A stretch of 64,000 bases of DNA from JBNJDJ01 sp051744845 (GTDB lineage Bacteria; Bacillota; Clostridia; Peptostreptococcales; Acidaminobacteraceae): the NCBI GenBank assembly GCA_051744845.1, contig JBNJDJ010000003.1:1-64000 (forward strand), in the 5' to 3' direction. Numbering within the stretch: position 1 is the first letter of the stretch; each line of letters starts with the position of its first letter. Shown here piece after piece: positions 26,217-35,656 of the stretch. The translations under genes were made by a program, and so were the position numbers. The notes beneath the pieces were generated by a model that worked only from the letters and a program-made list of their open reading frames with translations, searched no databases and was not told the DNA's origin.

Positions 26217-28871
26217 CTATAATTTATTATTAAGAGAATCAATTCTTTCATTTACAGATTCTAACATTTCCTGATATTTTTCAATTTTTTGTTTTTCTTC
26301 ATTTACTAATTTTTCAGGAGCATTATTAACAAATCCTTCATTAGACAATTTGCCTTTTGCTCTATTTATTTCAAATTTAAATTCTTCTTTTTCTTTTTCT
26401 AGTCTTTTTATTTCTTCTTTAAAATCAATTAAATCAGAAAGAGGCATAAATAATTTTGCACCTTCTATAACTACACTTACTGCATCATCAGAAATTTCAT
26501 CCTTTTGTTTAACTACTACTTCTAAGCAAGATGCTAAATCTTTTAGATATTGTTGATTATCTATTAAAATATTTTTGATTTCACCTTCAGCTACTACATG
26601 TAAGTTAGCTTTTCTCTTAGGTGAAACATCCATCTCAGATCTTGCAACTCTTATGTTTTTAATTGCTTCCATTATAGATTCCATTTGAGAAATACTTTCT
26701 TTATTAATTAATTTTTCATTAAACTTTGGCCAATTAGATACAATTAAACCTTTATCTACATTAGGCATATGTGACCAAATTTCTTCTGTTATAAAAGGCA
26801 TAAACGGATGCATAAACTTTAAAATTCCTTTTAAAACAGTTACTAAAACTTTTTTAACTGTTTCACTTTCTTTTTTATTATCACTATAAAGTCTCTTTTT
26901 AGCTAATTCAATATACCAATCACAATATTCATCCCAAACAAATTCATAAATATTATTTGCAGCTAAACCTAATTCATAATCATCTAAATTATTTTTAATT
27001 TTTTTATTAACTTGATTAAATCTAGAAAGTATCCATTTGTCAGCTAGTTCTAAATCTTCATTACCAGTCAGTTTATAATCTTTATCAAAATCATCTAATT
27101 CCATTAATAAAAATCTTGAAGCATTCCAAATTTTATTAGCAAAATTTCTAGCCGCTTCAACTTTTTCATCTAAGAATTTCATATCATTTCCAGGAGAATT
27201 CCCTGTCATTAACATAAATCTAAGAGCATCTGCACCATAATTATCGATAACTTCTAAAGGATCTACTCCATTTCCTAATGATTTCGACATTTTTCTTCCT
27301 TGAGCATCTCTTACTAGACCATGTATCATAGTATAATTAAATGGAACTTCACCCATATGTTCTATACCTGAAAACATCATTCTAACTACCCAAAAGAAAA
27401 TTATATCATAACCAGTCACTAACACATTTGTTGGATAAAAATAATCTAATTCTTTAGTTTTTTCTGGCCAACCTAAAGTTGAAAAAGGCCATAGTGCTGA
27501 TGAAAACCATGTGTCTAAAACATCTTTATCTTGGGTTATACTTTTAGACCCACATTTTTCACATTTTTTTGGTTCTTGTCTTTTAACCATAGTGTGTTCA
27601 CAATCATCACAATAGTATGCTGGTATTTGATGTCCCCACCATAATTGTCTAGAAATACACCAATCTCTTATATTTTCTAACCAGTGATTATATATCTTTT
27701 TAAATCTATCAGGAATAAATTGCATATCTTTATTTTCAACAGCTTTAATAGCTGGCTTAGCTAACTTATCCATACTTACAAACCACTGTTTAGATATTCT
27801 AGGTTCTATAACAGTATCACATCTATAGCAAATACCTACATTATGATCATGTTTTTTTATTTCCATTAAATAGTCATTATCTTTTAATTCTTTAACTATC
27901 TTTTTTCTACACTCGTATCTATCCATTCCTTTAAAATGCATAGCATTTTCATTCATTTTACCTTTTTCATCCATTACAGTAATTTGTGCTAAATCATGTC
28001 TTTTACCAATTAAAAAATCATTAGGATCATGAGCTGGGGTAACTTTTAAAGCACCAGTCCCTGTTTCTAAATCAACATATTTATCTCCAATTATTTCAAT
28101 TTCTCTACCAACTATTGGTAAAATTGCAGTTTTTCCTATATATTTATGATATCTTTCATCATCTGGATGTACAGCTACAGCTGTATCACCTAAAAGTGTC
28201 TCTGGTCTAGTAGTAGCAATTTCTAAAAAATCATCTTCACCTTTTATTTTATATTTAATATGCCAAAAATTACCCTTTTCTTCTTTATGCTCTACCTCAG
28301 CATCTGACAAAGTGGTTTCACAATCAGAACACCAATTAATTATTCTATTTCCTTTGTATATATGACCATCTTCATAAAGTTTTATAAATACTTCTTTTAC
28401 AGCTTCATTACAACCTTCATCCATAGTAAATCTTTCTTTAGACCAGTCACAAGAATTACCAAGTTTTTTCATTTGATTAACAATTTTTCTTCCATATTCA
28501 TCTCGCCAATCCCAAGCTTTTTCTAAAAATTCTTCTCTAGTTAGCTCGTCTTTGGTTTTTCCTTCATCTTCTTTGATCTTATTTAAAACTTTAACTTCAG
28601 TTGCTATAGAAGCATGATCTGTACCTGGAAGCCAAAGTGTTTCAAAACCTTGCATTCTCTTATATCTAATAATTACATCTTGTAAAGTATGGTCTAATGC
28701 ATGTCCCATATGTAATTGTCCAGTAATATTCGGTGGTGGTAAAACAATAGAAAAACTCTCTTTATCTTCATTCACATTTGCTTCAAAATATTTTTTATCC
28801 ATCCATTCTTGATAAATCTTATCTTCAAATTCCTTTGGATTATAGTTTTTATCCATTTTCAATTGACTCAT
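26217..28871 (-). CDS. valS: Valine--tRNA ligase
   Basis: Charges tRNA-Val. About 884 residues, class I. The HIGH-type motif is PPNITGQLHMGHAL; the KMSKS motif is GRKMSKSLGNGVDPLEV. The editing domain (ATTRPETLLGDTAVAVHP) is present. A zinc-ribbon-like insert has four cysteines (YYCDDCEH, CEKCGSKS). The C-terminus is the usual valyl coiled coil (EEIKRLEKEKEEFKFEINRAKGKLSNEGFVNNAP). AAGGAG before the ATG at 28871 sets the start; the longer frame to 28892 has no ribosome binding site. Its leader carries a T-box with a GTC specifier. Confidence 0.97.
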   Translation of the reverse strand: MSQLKMDKNYNPKEFEDKIYQEWMDKKYFEANVNEDKESFSIVLPPPNITGQLHMGHALDHTLQDVIIRYKRMQGFETLWLPGTDHASIATEVKVLNKIKEDEGKTKDELTREEFLEKAWDWRDEYGRKIVNQMKKLGNSCDWSKERFTMDEGCNEAVKEVFIKLYEDGHIYKGNRIINWCSDCETTLSDAEVEHKEEKGNFWHIKYKIKGEDDFLEIATTRPETLLGDTAVAVHPDDERYHKYIGKTAILPIVGREIEIIGDKYVDLETGTGALKVTPAHDPNDFLIGKRHDLAQITVMDEKGKMNENAMHFKGMDRYECRKKIVKELKDNDYLMEIKKHDHNVGICYRCDTVIEPRISKQWFVSMDKLAKPAIKAVENKDMQFIPDRFKKIYNHWLENIRDWCISRQLWWGHQIPAYYCDDCEHTMVKRQEPKKCEKCGSKSITQDKDVLDTWFSSALWPFSTLGWPEKTKELDYFYPTNVLVTGYDIIFFWVVRMMFSGIEHMGEVPFNYTMIHGLVRDAQGRKMSKSLGNGVDPLEVIDNYGADALRFMLMTGNSPGNDMKFLDEKVEAARNFANKIWNASRFLLMELDDFDKDYKLTGNEDLELADKWILSRFNQVNKKIKNNLDDYELGLAANNIYEFVWDEYCDWYIELAKKRLYSDNKKESETVKKVLVTVLKGILKFMHPFMPFITEEIWSHMPNVDKGLIVSNWPKFNEKLINKESISQMESIMEAIKNIRVARSEMDVSPKRKANLHVVAEGEIKNILIDNQQYLKDLASCLEVVVKQKDEISDDAVSVVIEGAKLFMPLSDLIDFKEEIKRLEKEKEEFKFEINRAKGKLSNEGFVNNAPEKLVNEEKQKIEKYQEMLESVNERIDSLNNKL

Positions 28872-28896
28872 TTTATCACTCCTTAATTTCAAAAAA

Positions 28897-28919
28897 TAAA
28901 AAAATCCCTATCTAAGGGA
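28897..28919 (-). terminator. T-box terminator hairpin
   Basis: On the minus strand TCCCT and AGGGA pair around a five-base loop and run into a T-rich stretch. This is the OFF structure of the valS T-box; the upstream strand includes bases shared with the antiterminator. Confidence 0.8.
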
Positions 28920-29115
28920 CGAATTTTCGCGGTACCACCCTACTACTAAAATAGCACTCTAAATTAATAACGTAATTAACGTCTATATCTACTAAACTCA
29001 ATATAGATTTATAAAAGCTACACTAAATAAAATTGACTTTGAAAGTTTTCTCAACTAATAAAACTTTTTCTCTGTAAAGTATTTTATTTAGACTCTTTTA
29101 ATTCAATATACTATT
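28920..29115 (-). ncRNA. T-box leader of valS, valine (GUC) specifier
   Basis: The minus strand holds the invariant T-box AGGGTGGTACCGCG (28941-28928), which pairs with the uncharged tRNA acceptor end. Stem I is closed by CTAAATAAAAT and ATTTTATTTAG. An AGAGA-type bulge element (ACAGAGAAAA) lies in it. In the likely specifier loop GTC is at 29037-29035, a valine codon. With uncharged tRNA-Val bound the antiterminator forms and valS-folC are transcribed; charged tRNA gives termination at 28897-28919. Exact stem borders are estimated by eye. Confidence 0.93.
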
Positions 29116-29121
29116 AAAAAT

Positions 29122-29149
29122 ATTTTACCATATTTTTTTTTAATGTCAA
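29122..29149 (-). promoter_or_regulatory. Promoter of the valS T-box transcript
   Basis: Minus strand TTGACA (29149-29144), a 16-base spacer and TAAAAT (29127-29122), with TGG before the -10 (extended -10). It starts 3 bases after the stop of the upstream 116-residue gene, so it does not depend on that operon. Confidence 0.88.
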
Positions 29150-29151
29150 GA

Positions 29152-29502
29152 TTAAACTAAATGAACTCCTTTAATATTTAATAAATATCTTCCTAAGTCC
29201 CTTACTTTATTTCTATATCCAACATTTAAAACTTTCCACCCTTTTACATAATTAACATAGATAGTTCTCTTTATTGTAACAGATGGTAAAAATGGATTTC
29301 CTTCAATACCTCTATCATCTTCATAAATACATAATCTTACTATTTTACCTTTCCCAGGTTCTAATCTTTCTATATTTAATCCATTTTCCACAGGCTTATT
29401 TTTAACAATCGCAAACCATTTATTATCATCGATTGTTCCTTCAAAAAAATTATTGTGTTTAGAATGACGATATACTTTTATTTCATGAGTCACTTTATCC
29501 AT
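29152..29502 (-). CDS. Conserved-looking hypothetical protein, 116 residues
   Basis: I do not recognise the family. The protein is soluble, basic and rich in beta-strand-forming residues. It has no signal peptide, no membrane helix and no cysteine pairs (one Cys only). Notable segments: IKVYRHSKHNNFFEGTIDDN, NIERLEPGKGKIVRLCIYED, FLPSVTIKRTIYVNYVKGW. A good GAGGTGA ribosome binding site precedes the ATG. It is the last gene of a probable unit tcdA - Gx transporter - this gene, ending just before the valS promoter. The position next to the transporter is weak evidence of a link. Confidence 0.7.
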   Translation of the reverse strand: MDKVTHEIKVYRHSKHNNFFEGTIDDNKWFAIVKNKPVENGLNIERLEPGKGKIVRLCIYEDDRGIEGNPFLPSVTIKRTIYVNYVKGWKVLNVGYRNKVRDLGRYLLNIKGVHLV

Positions 29503-29541
29503 AAAATCACCTCACTAAATATATCCCCATTTTTTTACCTA

Positions 29542-30039
29542 TTAAACTATTTTTTTAAAATGATTAATAAAATAATTAGTTGATAAGCCGATAAATCCAC
29601 CTGAAAAAATCGCAACTATTATTAACACAGGTAAATAACTAATAATCTTAAAAGTTGATAAAATATAAATAGCTACTATTATTTGTCCTATATTATGAAA
29701 AACTGCTCCTGTAATACTTAAGCCTATAGCCGATATAGAATCTTTAAAAATTTTTTTAACAAATAACATAGCTACAAAACTTAAAACTGCTCCAGAAAAG
29801 CTATAAGTTAAAGAAATTAAGCCAGTAGAAAATATTGCACCTAATATAATTCTAGTAGACACTACTAAAAATGCATCTTTATAACTCATAGTTAAAATAC
29901 AAATCATAGTAACAATATTAGCTAAACCTATTTTAGCACCTGGTGCAATCATAGGTAAAGGTATTACTTTTTCAAAAATGTTTAATGCAACTGCTACAGC
30001 AATTAATAAAGATAATTTCGTAATTTTTTTAGCTTTCAT
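29542..30039 (-). CDS. Gx transporter / heptaprenyl diphosphate synthase component I-like membrane protein
   Basis: About 165 residues, five to six transmembrane helices. It matches the 'Gx transporter' family (formerly called heptaprenyl diphosphate synthase component I, HepS-like), which resembles ECF transporter S components. Key blocks: LSLLIAVAVALNIFEKVIPLPMIAPGAKIGLANIVTM, YKDAFLVVSTRIILGAIFSTGL and GAVFHNIGQIIVA. The substrate is unknown. Its start overlaps the end of tcdA. Two starts are possible: TTG at 30045, five bases after AAGGGA, or ATG at 30039, eleven bases after it. I list the ATG but the TTG is nearly as good. No NusG-II or Rnf neighbour, often seen with this family, is present. 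Confidence 0.82.
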   Translation of the reverse strand: MKAKKITKLSLLIAVAVALNIFEKVIPLPMIAPGAKIGLANIVTMICILTMSYKDAFLVVSTRIILGAIFSTGLISLTYSFSGAVLSFVAMLFVKKIFKDSISAIGLSITGAVFHNIGQIIVAIYILSTFKIISYLPVLIIVAIFSGGFIGLSTNYFINHFKKIV

Positions 30040-30724
30040 AATCAATAATATCCCTTATAACTTCACCTGCTATCATTAATCCAGCAATAGAAGGCACAAA
30101 TGAAAGTGTCCCTTTTTTCCTTAAATCTCCATTAAAATTTTTAGGTTTTTCATCTGAATACAAGACTTTTACATCCTTAATATTTCTTTTTCTAAGTTCT
30201 CTTCTCATAACACGCGCTAATGGACACATCTTTGTATCAAATATATCAGTTATTTTAAAAAGAGAAGGTTTAATTTTATTTGCAGTTCCCATAGATGATA
30301 TAATATTTATATTATTTTCTTTTGCTTTTTCAATCAAAAATAGTTTAGAACTTACCATATCTATAGCATCAATTATATAATCCCAATTTTTATTAAATAT
30401 TTTTGTGTGATTTTTTTCATTATACTTTAAACTAATTTTTTTTATATTAATACTAGGATTTATCTTCTTTATTCGCTTTGACATAACATCAGTTTTTAGC
30501 TTACCTATAGTTTCAAAATTAGCATGTATTTGTCTATTAATATTTGATTTTTCTATCTTATCAAAATCAATTATAGTTAGTTTTCCAATTCCTGCTCTTG
30601 CTAATGCTTCCGCTACAAAAGAACCTACTCCACCAATACCAAATAGGGCTATATGTTTATTTTCTAATTTCTTTATATTATCTTTTCCAATTAATATTTC
30701 TTCTTTATAAAATTTATGATTCAT
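30029..30724 (-). CDS. tcdA: tRNA threonylcarbamoyladenosine dehydratase (TcdA, ThiF/E1-like)
   Basis: 231 residues, E1-like adenylating fold. The nucleotide loop GIGGVGSFVAEALARAG spans about residues 29-45. IIDFDKIEKSNINRQIHA contains the catalytic Arg and Asn of the family. In TcdA (CsdL) the enzyme uses ATP to cyclise the t6A base of tRNA at position 37. The small size, lack of a C-terminal domain and the ISSMGTANKIKPSLFKITDIFDT and CPLARVMRRELRKRNIK blocks fit TcdA better than ThiF or MoeB. There is no ThiS/MoaD-like gene nearby. Confidence 0.88.
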   Translation of the reverse strand: MNHKFYKEEILIGKDNIKKLENKHIALFGIGGVGSFVAEALARAGIGKLTIIDFDKIEKSNINRQIHANFETIGKLKTDVMSKRIKKINPSINIKKISLKYNEKNHTKIFNKNWDYIIDAIDMVSSKLFLIEKAKENNINIISSMGTANKIKPSLFKITDIFDTKMCPLARVMRRELRKRNIKDVKVLYSDEKPKNFNGDLRKKGTLSFVPSIAGLMIAGEVIRDIIDYES

Positions 30725-30835
30725 TTTTCTCCTTTATTTTATATCCATTAAAATATTCTTATCTAAATTATTTTTTTATGACTATTTAAAATATGTAAAT
30801 AAATTAAAACTAGGAATTTTAATTTGATTTGCTTT

Positions 30836-30874
30836 AAAAAAGTCCTCCATTTTGTATCCATGGAAGACTTTTTT
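30836..30874 (-). terminator. Terminator of the luxS-sbcDC-pepT unit
   Basis: AAAAAAGTC-CTCCAT pairs with ATGGA-A-GACTTTTTT, one mismatch, nine-base loop, with a T-run following on the minus strand. It lies 31 bases after the pepT stop. Confidence 0.85.
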
Positions 30875-30904
30875 TAATAATTAAATATTTTTATCAATAT
30901 ATTA

Positions 30905-32116
30905 TTAATCTATCATACAAAGATTAATAATAACATCTTTTGCTTTTATCATTGATTTAATTGGAATATACTCAAATTTGCCATGAAAATTATGTCCTCC
31001 AGTAAATATATTTGGAGTAGGTAGACCCATATAAGAAAGTCTTGCTCCATCAGTTCCACCTCTTATTGGTTTAACTATAGGTTCAACACCTTCTTCTTCC
31101 ATAGCTTTTTTTGCATTTTCAACAATTTCATAAACTGGTGTAATTTTTTCTCTCATATTATAATAAGAATCTTCTAGTTCTAAATCAATTATTTTTCTAT
31201 CATATTTTTCATTTAAATACTCACATGCATTTTTTATCAAAGTTTTCTTTTTATTAAACTTCTCTTTATCATGGTCTCTAATAATATAATGCATCTTTGT
31301 ATTTTCAACGTCCCCATCCATATTTAATAGATGGAAAAATCCTTCATAATCTTGAGTATACTCAGGCCTATCAAATTCTGGTAATAAATTGTCTAATTCA
31401 AATCCAATTCTTAAAGAGTTAATCATTTTATTTTTAGCTGAGCCTGGATGGACATTTACTCCTTGAATATTTATATGTGCAGATGCAGCATTAAAATTTT
31501 CAAATTGTAACTCACCTATTTCTCCACCATCAATAGTATAAGCATAATCAGCTCCAAATTTTTGAACATCAAATTTGTCAGCACCTCTACCAATTTCTTC
31601 ATCAGGAGTAAAAGCTATTTGAATATTTCCATGTTTAATATCATTATCTATAATAAACTTCAAAGCTTCCATAATTTCACAAATTCCGGCTTTATCATCT
31701 GCTCCTAATAGTGAAGTACCATCAGTAACAATTAATTCTTGGCCTTTATAATTTAATATTTCTGGAAAATCTTTAGTTTTTAAAACAATATCTTTTTTTT
31801 CGTTTAATACAAAATCATTTCCATCATATTTATCAATAACAATTGGATTTATGTTTTTTCCATTAAATGATGGAGCAGTATCAACATGAGCAATAAAACC
31901 AATGTTTTTCATACTTTTATCAACATTTTTTTCTAAAGTAGCATATATATATCCATTAGAATCTAATTCAACATGATCCATACCTATTTCAATAAGATCT
32001 TTTTTTAAAATTTTCAATAAATCATATTGTTTCTCAGTACTAGGACAAGTTTCAGAACTTTCATTAGATTGTGTATCTATTTGGACATATTTTAAAAATC
32101 TTTCTTTCATTTCCAT
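30905..32116 (-). CDS. pepT: Peptidase T (tripeptide aminopeptidase)
   Basis: Cytoplasmic M20 zinc peptidase that removes the N-terminal residue of tripeptides. 403 residues, as usual. Metal ligands are visible in IGFIAHVDTAPS, LLGADDKAGICEIM, FTPDEEIGRGADKF (the catalytic Glu pair), TIDGGEIGEL and FTGGHNFHGKFEYIP. The start ATG (32116) follows GGGGG by five bases and overlaps the end of the aminotransferase gene by 10 bases. It fits an organism that takes in and ferments peptides. Confidence 0.96.
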   Translation of the reverse strand: MEMKERFLKYVQIDTQSNESSETCPSTEKQYDLLKILKKDLIEIGMDHVELDSNGYIYATLEKNVDKSMKNIGFIAHVDTAPSFNGKNINPIVIDKYDGNDFVLNEKKDIVLKTKDFPEILNYKGQELIVTDGTSLLGADDKAGICEIMEALKFIIDNDIKHGNIQIAFTPDEEIGRGADKFDVQKFGADYAYTIDGGEIGELQFENFNAASAHINIQGVNVHPGSAKNKMINSLRIGFELDNLLPEFDRPEYTQDYEGFFHLLNMDGDVENTKMHYIIRDHDKEKFNKKKTLIKNACEYLNEKYDRKIIDLELEDSYYNMREKITPVYEIVENAKKAMEEEGVEPIVKPIRGGTDGARLSYMGLPTPNIFTGGHNFHGKFEYIPIKSMIKAKDVIINLCMID

Positions 32117-32841
32117 ATATTCCCCCTTAAACTATCTTTTTTAACCTTTTTAAATTTTGCAATGATTTTTTTTATATTATTATTTTCAGATGAATTTAAA
32201 ACAAAATCTTCTATTTTATTTATTGGTAATATATCTATAGAAGTTCCTGTTAAAAATGCACCATCAAATATTTTTAATTCATTTAAATATATATCTTTTC
32301 TTTTAATCTTTAAATTATTATTTTTTATTGTTTTAATTACATTTTTCATTGTAATACCTTCTAATACATCTTTAGACTTAGAAGTAAAAAAAGTATCACC
32401 TTTTATAAATATAATATTAGATCTACTTCCTTCTAAAATTTTTCCATTTTCATCTACTAACAAAGCTTCAAAAACATTTTTTTCTTTTATTTTTTTATTT
32501 ATTAAACTTTTAAATTCATTATTTTTTAATTTTATATTAGGATTAATTCGTTTTTTATTTATAGTAATTATATCTATGCCTTGATCATACATTTTTTGAT
32601 CAGGATAATTTGATTTTATAGGAAATATAGAAATATTTGTATTTTCATCAACTTCAACTTTTATATTTTGATTTTCAATATTATTATCTTTTATTGTCTT
32701 TTTAATTTCCTTTTTTAAATTTAAAACATCAATATTTTTATTAGTTATAAACTTTAAAGAAGACACTAGTCTATCTATATGTTCTTTTAAAAAAAGTGGT
32801 TTTTTATCTATAATTCTAATTACTTCATAAATTACTTTCAT
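32107..32841 (-). CDS. Class IV aminotransferase-like PLP enzyme (PabC/IlvE/Dat type)
   Basis: 244 residues, fold type IV PLP enzyme. Recognisable blocks are YEVIRIIDKKPLFLKEHIDRLVSSL at the N-terminus, the expected PLP-lysine region around KLKNNEFKSLINKKI, and EALLVDENGKILEGSRSNIIFIKGDTFFTSK with VLEGITMKNVI. DGAFLTGTSIDILPI closes the site. The family includes aminodeoxychorismate lyase (PabC), D-amino acid transaminase and branched-chain aminotransferase. At 244 residues with a divergent lysine block I cannot choose among them. Its neighbour pepT does not help decide. It is 10 bases behind sbcC. Confidence 0.8.
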   Translation of the reverse strand: MKVIYEVIRIIDKKPLFLKEHIDRLVSSLKFITNKNIDVLNLKKEIKKTIKDNNIENQNIKVEVDENTNISIFPIKSNYPDQKMYDQGIDIITINKKRINPNIKLKNNEFKSLINKKIKEKNVFEALLVDENGKILEGSRSNIIFIKGDTFFTSKSKDVLEGITMKNVIKTIKNNNLKIKRKDIYLNELKIFDGAFLTGTSIDILPINKIEDFVLNSSENNNIKKIIAKFKKVKKDSLRGNIWK

Positions 32842-32851
32842 ATCTTCCTTT

Positions 32852-35656
32852 CTATAATTCTATAATATTTTCAGCCATTTCTCTAAAAGTATTATCATGA
32901 GTTACTATTATTGATTGATCAATATCTTTTAAAATTATATTTAAAGAATCAGATAAACTATTTTTTCTTTCTTTATCTAAATTATTAGTAGGTTCATCGA
33001 ATATACAAAAATTTGAATTGCTTAATTCAGATAATAACGCCGACCTTATTGAAAGAGCAACTGCTACTTTTTCTCCACCAGATAACATATTGAAACTTAT
33101 TTTATTGTTTTTATCATACAAATATACTGCATATGATTTTTTATCATCATTTTCCCAAATGATTTGTTCAGACCTTCCTGTAATTTCTCTAAAATTTTCT
33201 GTAGCTTTAATTGCAATTTCTTTAAGCATATACTTCGCTACTTGTTTTCCCATTGAATTTATATTTTTTCTAAATTCCATAGTTAATTTTATCTTTTTAT
33301 TTAACTTATTTTCATTTTCTTTTAATATATTTAATTTATTAATTTTTTCTTTATATTTCTTTAGTTTCATTTGTAAAATCTTTTTTTGAGTTTTATATTC
33401 ATTCAAAGTTTTTTGATAATTATTAATCTCTTCTTCAAATTTTTTGATTTTATCAACTAAAATACTAAATTCTTTTTTAGAAAACTCATTTTCATATTTT
33501 TTTATTTCCTTTTTTATTTTTCCAATAGCATTATTAGTTTTTTCCAAACTATTATTATATTTTTCTAATTTCTTTTTATATTGCTCTACTTTTTTACTAC
33601 TTTCTATTGAACGAGAATATTTTAAATAATTTTCTTTTAAATTATTTAAATTAGATTTCTTATTACTAATTTCTTTTTCAATATTTTCTAAATCTTTCAA
33701 TTTAGACTTTAAAGTTTGAATTATATTTTCTAATTTAATAATATCATTTTTATTTTTAGATATCTTTTTATTATTATTTTTAATTTTATTTTTATATTCT
33801 ATAACTTTTTTTTCCTTAGTATTTATATCATTTTTCATTTCATTTAATTCATTTTTTAATTTTTCAATATTTATATTTTTCTTTTTAGTTTTTAATTCAA
33901 CTACTTTTTCTTTTAAATCTTCAATTTCACTTTTTATATTATTTAATTCTATGTCTTCGCTAACTTCTAATTCTAAATTCTTTATTTTTAACTTAAGATT
34001 TTCTAACTTTAAAACATCTTTTTCATATTCTTTTTTTTCATTATTATAGTTTTTCAAAGAAACTTTCAGTTCAGTTTTTTTATTATTAAATTTTTTTAAT
34101 TTTTCATCTATTAAATTATAATTATCTAATTTATTTTTTTGTAATTTTAATTTTTTATTTATTTTATCTTTTTTTTGTTCAAAGTATTCATTAACATTAA
34201 AAGAAGCAATATTTTTACACTCTTCATTTAAAAAAGGACAAATTTTATCTTTTAAAGCATCAAAAGCTTTCTTATTTTGCGAAATTAAAGTTTTTAAATA
34301 ACTAATTTTGTCTTCAATTTCTTTTTTTTCTTTAACTTTTTTATTTGATTTTTTAATACTTAAATCGATATTTTTAAGCTTTTTTTCAATTTCAGTTATA
34401 CTAAAGTCTTTATTTTCAAATTTAGAAATATCCTTTTTTAAAAATTCAATTTCTTTTTCTAATTCATCTTTTTTTAAATTCACCTTATTTAATTTAGTTA
34501 ATCTATTTTGATTTATATCTATATCTTTTTTTATAGATTCTACTAATTTCTTTTGTTTTTCTATATCTATTTTCTTTTTAGATTGTTTGTTTTTTAATAT
34601 TTTAATTTCAGAATGAATATCTTTTATATTTTTATTATTATTAATATTATTATTTTCAAATAATTTAATATCTGATTTTAATTTTGATTTTTCTTGAATT
34701 AAATTATTATGTTTTTCTTTTTCTGATTTTAAAACTTTAAGTTTATCATTTAATAAATCTAAACTTTTCTCAATTTCTTGATATTTTTTATAATCATCTT
34801 TAGTATTCTTAATAATCTCTAAAGATTTTTTAGATTTTTCTAATTCTTTTTTTACTTCTTTGATATTTTCAATATTTAATTTCTTTAAATCTTTTTTAGA
34901 AGATAATTTTTCTTCTGACTTTTCAATTTGATTTTTTATATTCATTAATTTTTCTTTTTTTTCTTTTTTAGAACTTAATAACTCTTTTTTATTTTTTATT
35001 TTATTTATTAAATCATCAATATTATCTTCAATTTTCTTTAAATCTTTTTCTATTTTTTTACCATCAATTAATTCACTTTTTAAATTATTAATAGAAGTTT
35101 CAACTTTTATTAATTTTTCTTTTAAATCTCTTTTATATTCTAAGCTAAAGTTTTGATATATCTCTCTATATATTTTAGTATCAAAAATTTCATTAAAAAT
35201 AGATTCTCTTTTTTTAGAAGAAACACTAAAAATATCAATAATTTTATTTTGTTTTGCTAAAACAATTGATTCATATATTTTTTTACTATTATTGTTAAGC
35301 CCAGTTAATTTTTTTATCTTTTTTAAAATTAAATTTTTATCACTTATTTTATTTTTAAAATTACCTTTTTTATAAAAATTATAACTGTAATCTGATAAAT
35401 CCTTTTTAACAATATAGTTATCAGAATCATTAGACTCAAATTCTACTTTTATATACGATTTAGATTTTCCTCTTTTAATTGCTTCTTTTTGAGTTGTCCT
35501 AAGTGGAGCATCAAACATTACTAAACCAACTGCTTCTAGTATTGATGATTTTCCAGAACCATTTTTTCCGATTAATAAATTAATCCCTTTAGAAAAATTA
35601 ACTTTTAAATCTTCATGAACTCTATAATTTTTTAATTCAACAGAATTAATTTTCAT
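32852..35656 (-). CDS. sbcC: SbcC/Rad50-like exonuclease ATPase subunit
   Basis: ATPase partner of SbcD in processing DNA hairpins and blocked double-strand ends. 934 residues. Walker A GKNGSGKSS is at 30-38. A very long, lysine-rich coiled coil fills about 190-780. The ABC signature MLSGGEKVAVALS and Walker B CIFDEPTNNLD are at the C-terminus, ending with the D-loop. At the coil apex (near residue 473) is ICPFLNEECKN: two Cys with six residues between, not the CxxC of the standard zinc hook. The start overlaps the end of sbcD by 11 bases. Coiled-coil composition here makes the DNA especially AT-rich. Confidence 0.93.
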   Translation of the reverse strand: MKINSVELKNYRVHEDLKVNFSKGINLLIGKNGSGKSSILEAVGLVMFDAPLRTTQKEAIKRGKSKSYIKVEFESNDSDNYIVKKDLSDYSYNFYKKGNFKNKISDKNLILKKIKKLTGLNNNSKKIYESIVLAKQNKIIDIFSVSSKKRESIFNEIFDTKIYREIYQNFSLEYKRDLKEKLIKVETSINNLKSELIDGKKIEKDLKKIEDNIDDLINKIKNKKELLSSKKEKKEKLMNIKNQIEKSEEKLSSKKDLKKLNIENIKEVKKELEKSKKSLEIIKNTKDDYKKYQEIEKSLDLLNDKLKVLKSEKEKHNNLIQEKSKLKSDIKLFENNNINNNKNIKDIHSEIKILKNKQSKKKIDIEKQKKLVESIKKDIDINQNRLTKLNKVNLKKDELEKEIEFLKKDISKFENKDFSITEIEKKLKNIDLSIKKSNKKVKEKKEIEDKISYLKTLISQNKKAFDALKDKICPFLNEECKNIASFNVNEYFEQKKDKINKKLKLQKNKLDNYNLIDEKLKKFNNKKTELKVSLKNYNNEKKEYEKDVLKLENLKLKIKNLELEVSEDIELNNIKSEIEDLKEKVVELKTKKKNINIEKLKNELNEMKNDINTKEKKVIEYKNKIKNNNKKISKNKNDIIKLENIIQTLKSKLKDLENIEKEISNKKSNLNNLKENYLKYSRSIESSKKVEQYKKKLEKYNNSLEKTNNAIGKIKKEIKKYENEFSKKEFSILVDKIKKFEEEINNYQKTLNEYKTQKKILQMKLKKYKEKINKLNILKENENKLNKKIKLTMEFRKNINSMGKQVAKYMLKEIAIKATENFREITGRSEQIIWENDDKKSYAVYLYDKNNKISFNMLSGGEKVAVALSIRSALLSELSNSNFCIFDEPTNNLDKERKNSLSDSLNIILKDIDQSIIVTHDNTFREMAENIIEL

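Noticed and set aside
30762..30860. A 32-codon frame on the minus strand starting in the pepT terminator
   Set aside because: It begins inside the hairpin, has no proper ribosome binding site (the GGAGG-like bases belong to the stem) and shows no recognisable product.
32852..35656. Low-complexity repeat array
   Set aside because: The AT-rich, lysine-coding stretches are explained by the SbcC coiled coil and are not tandem DNA repeats.
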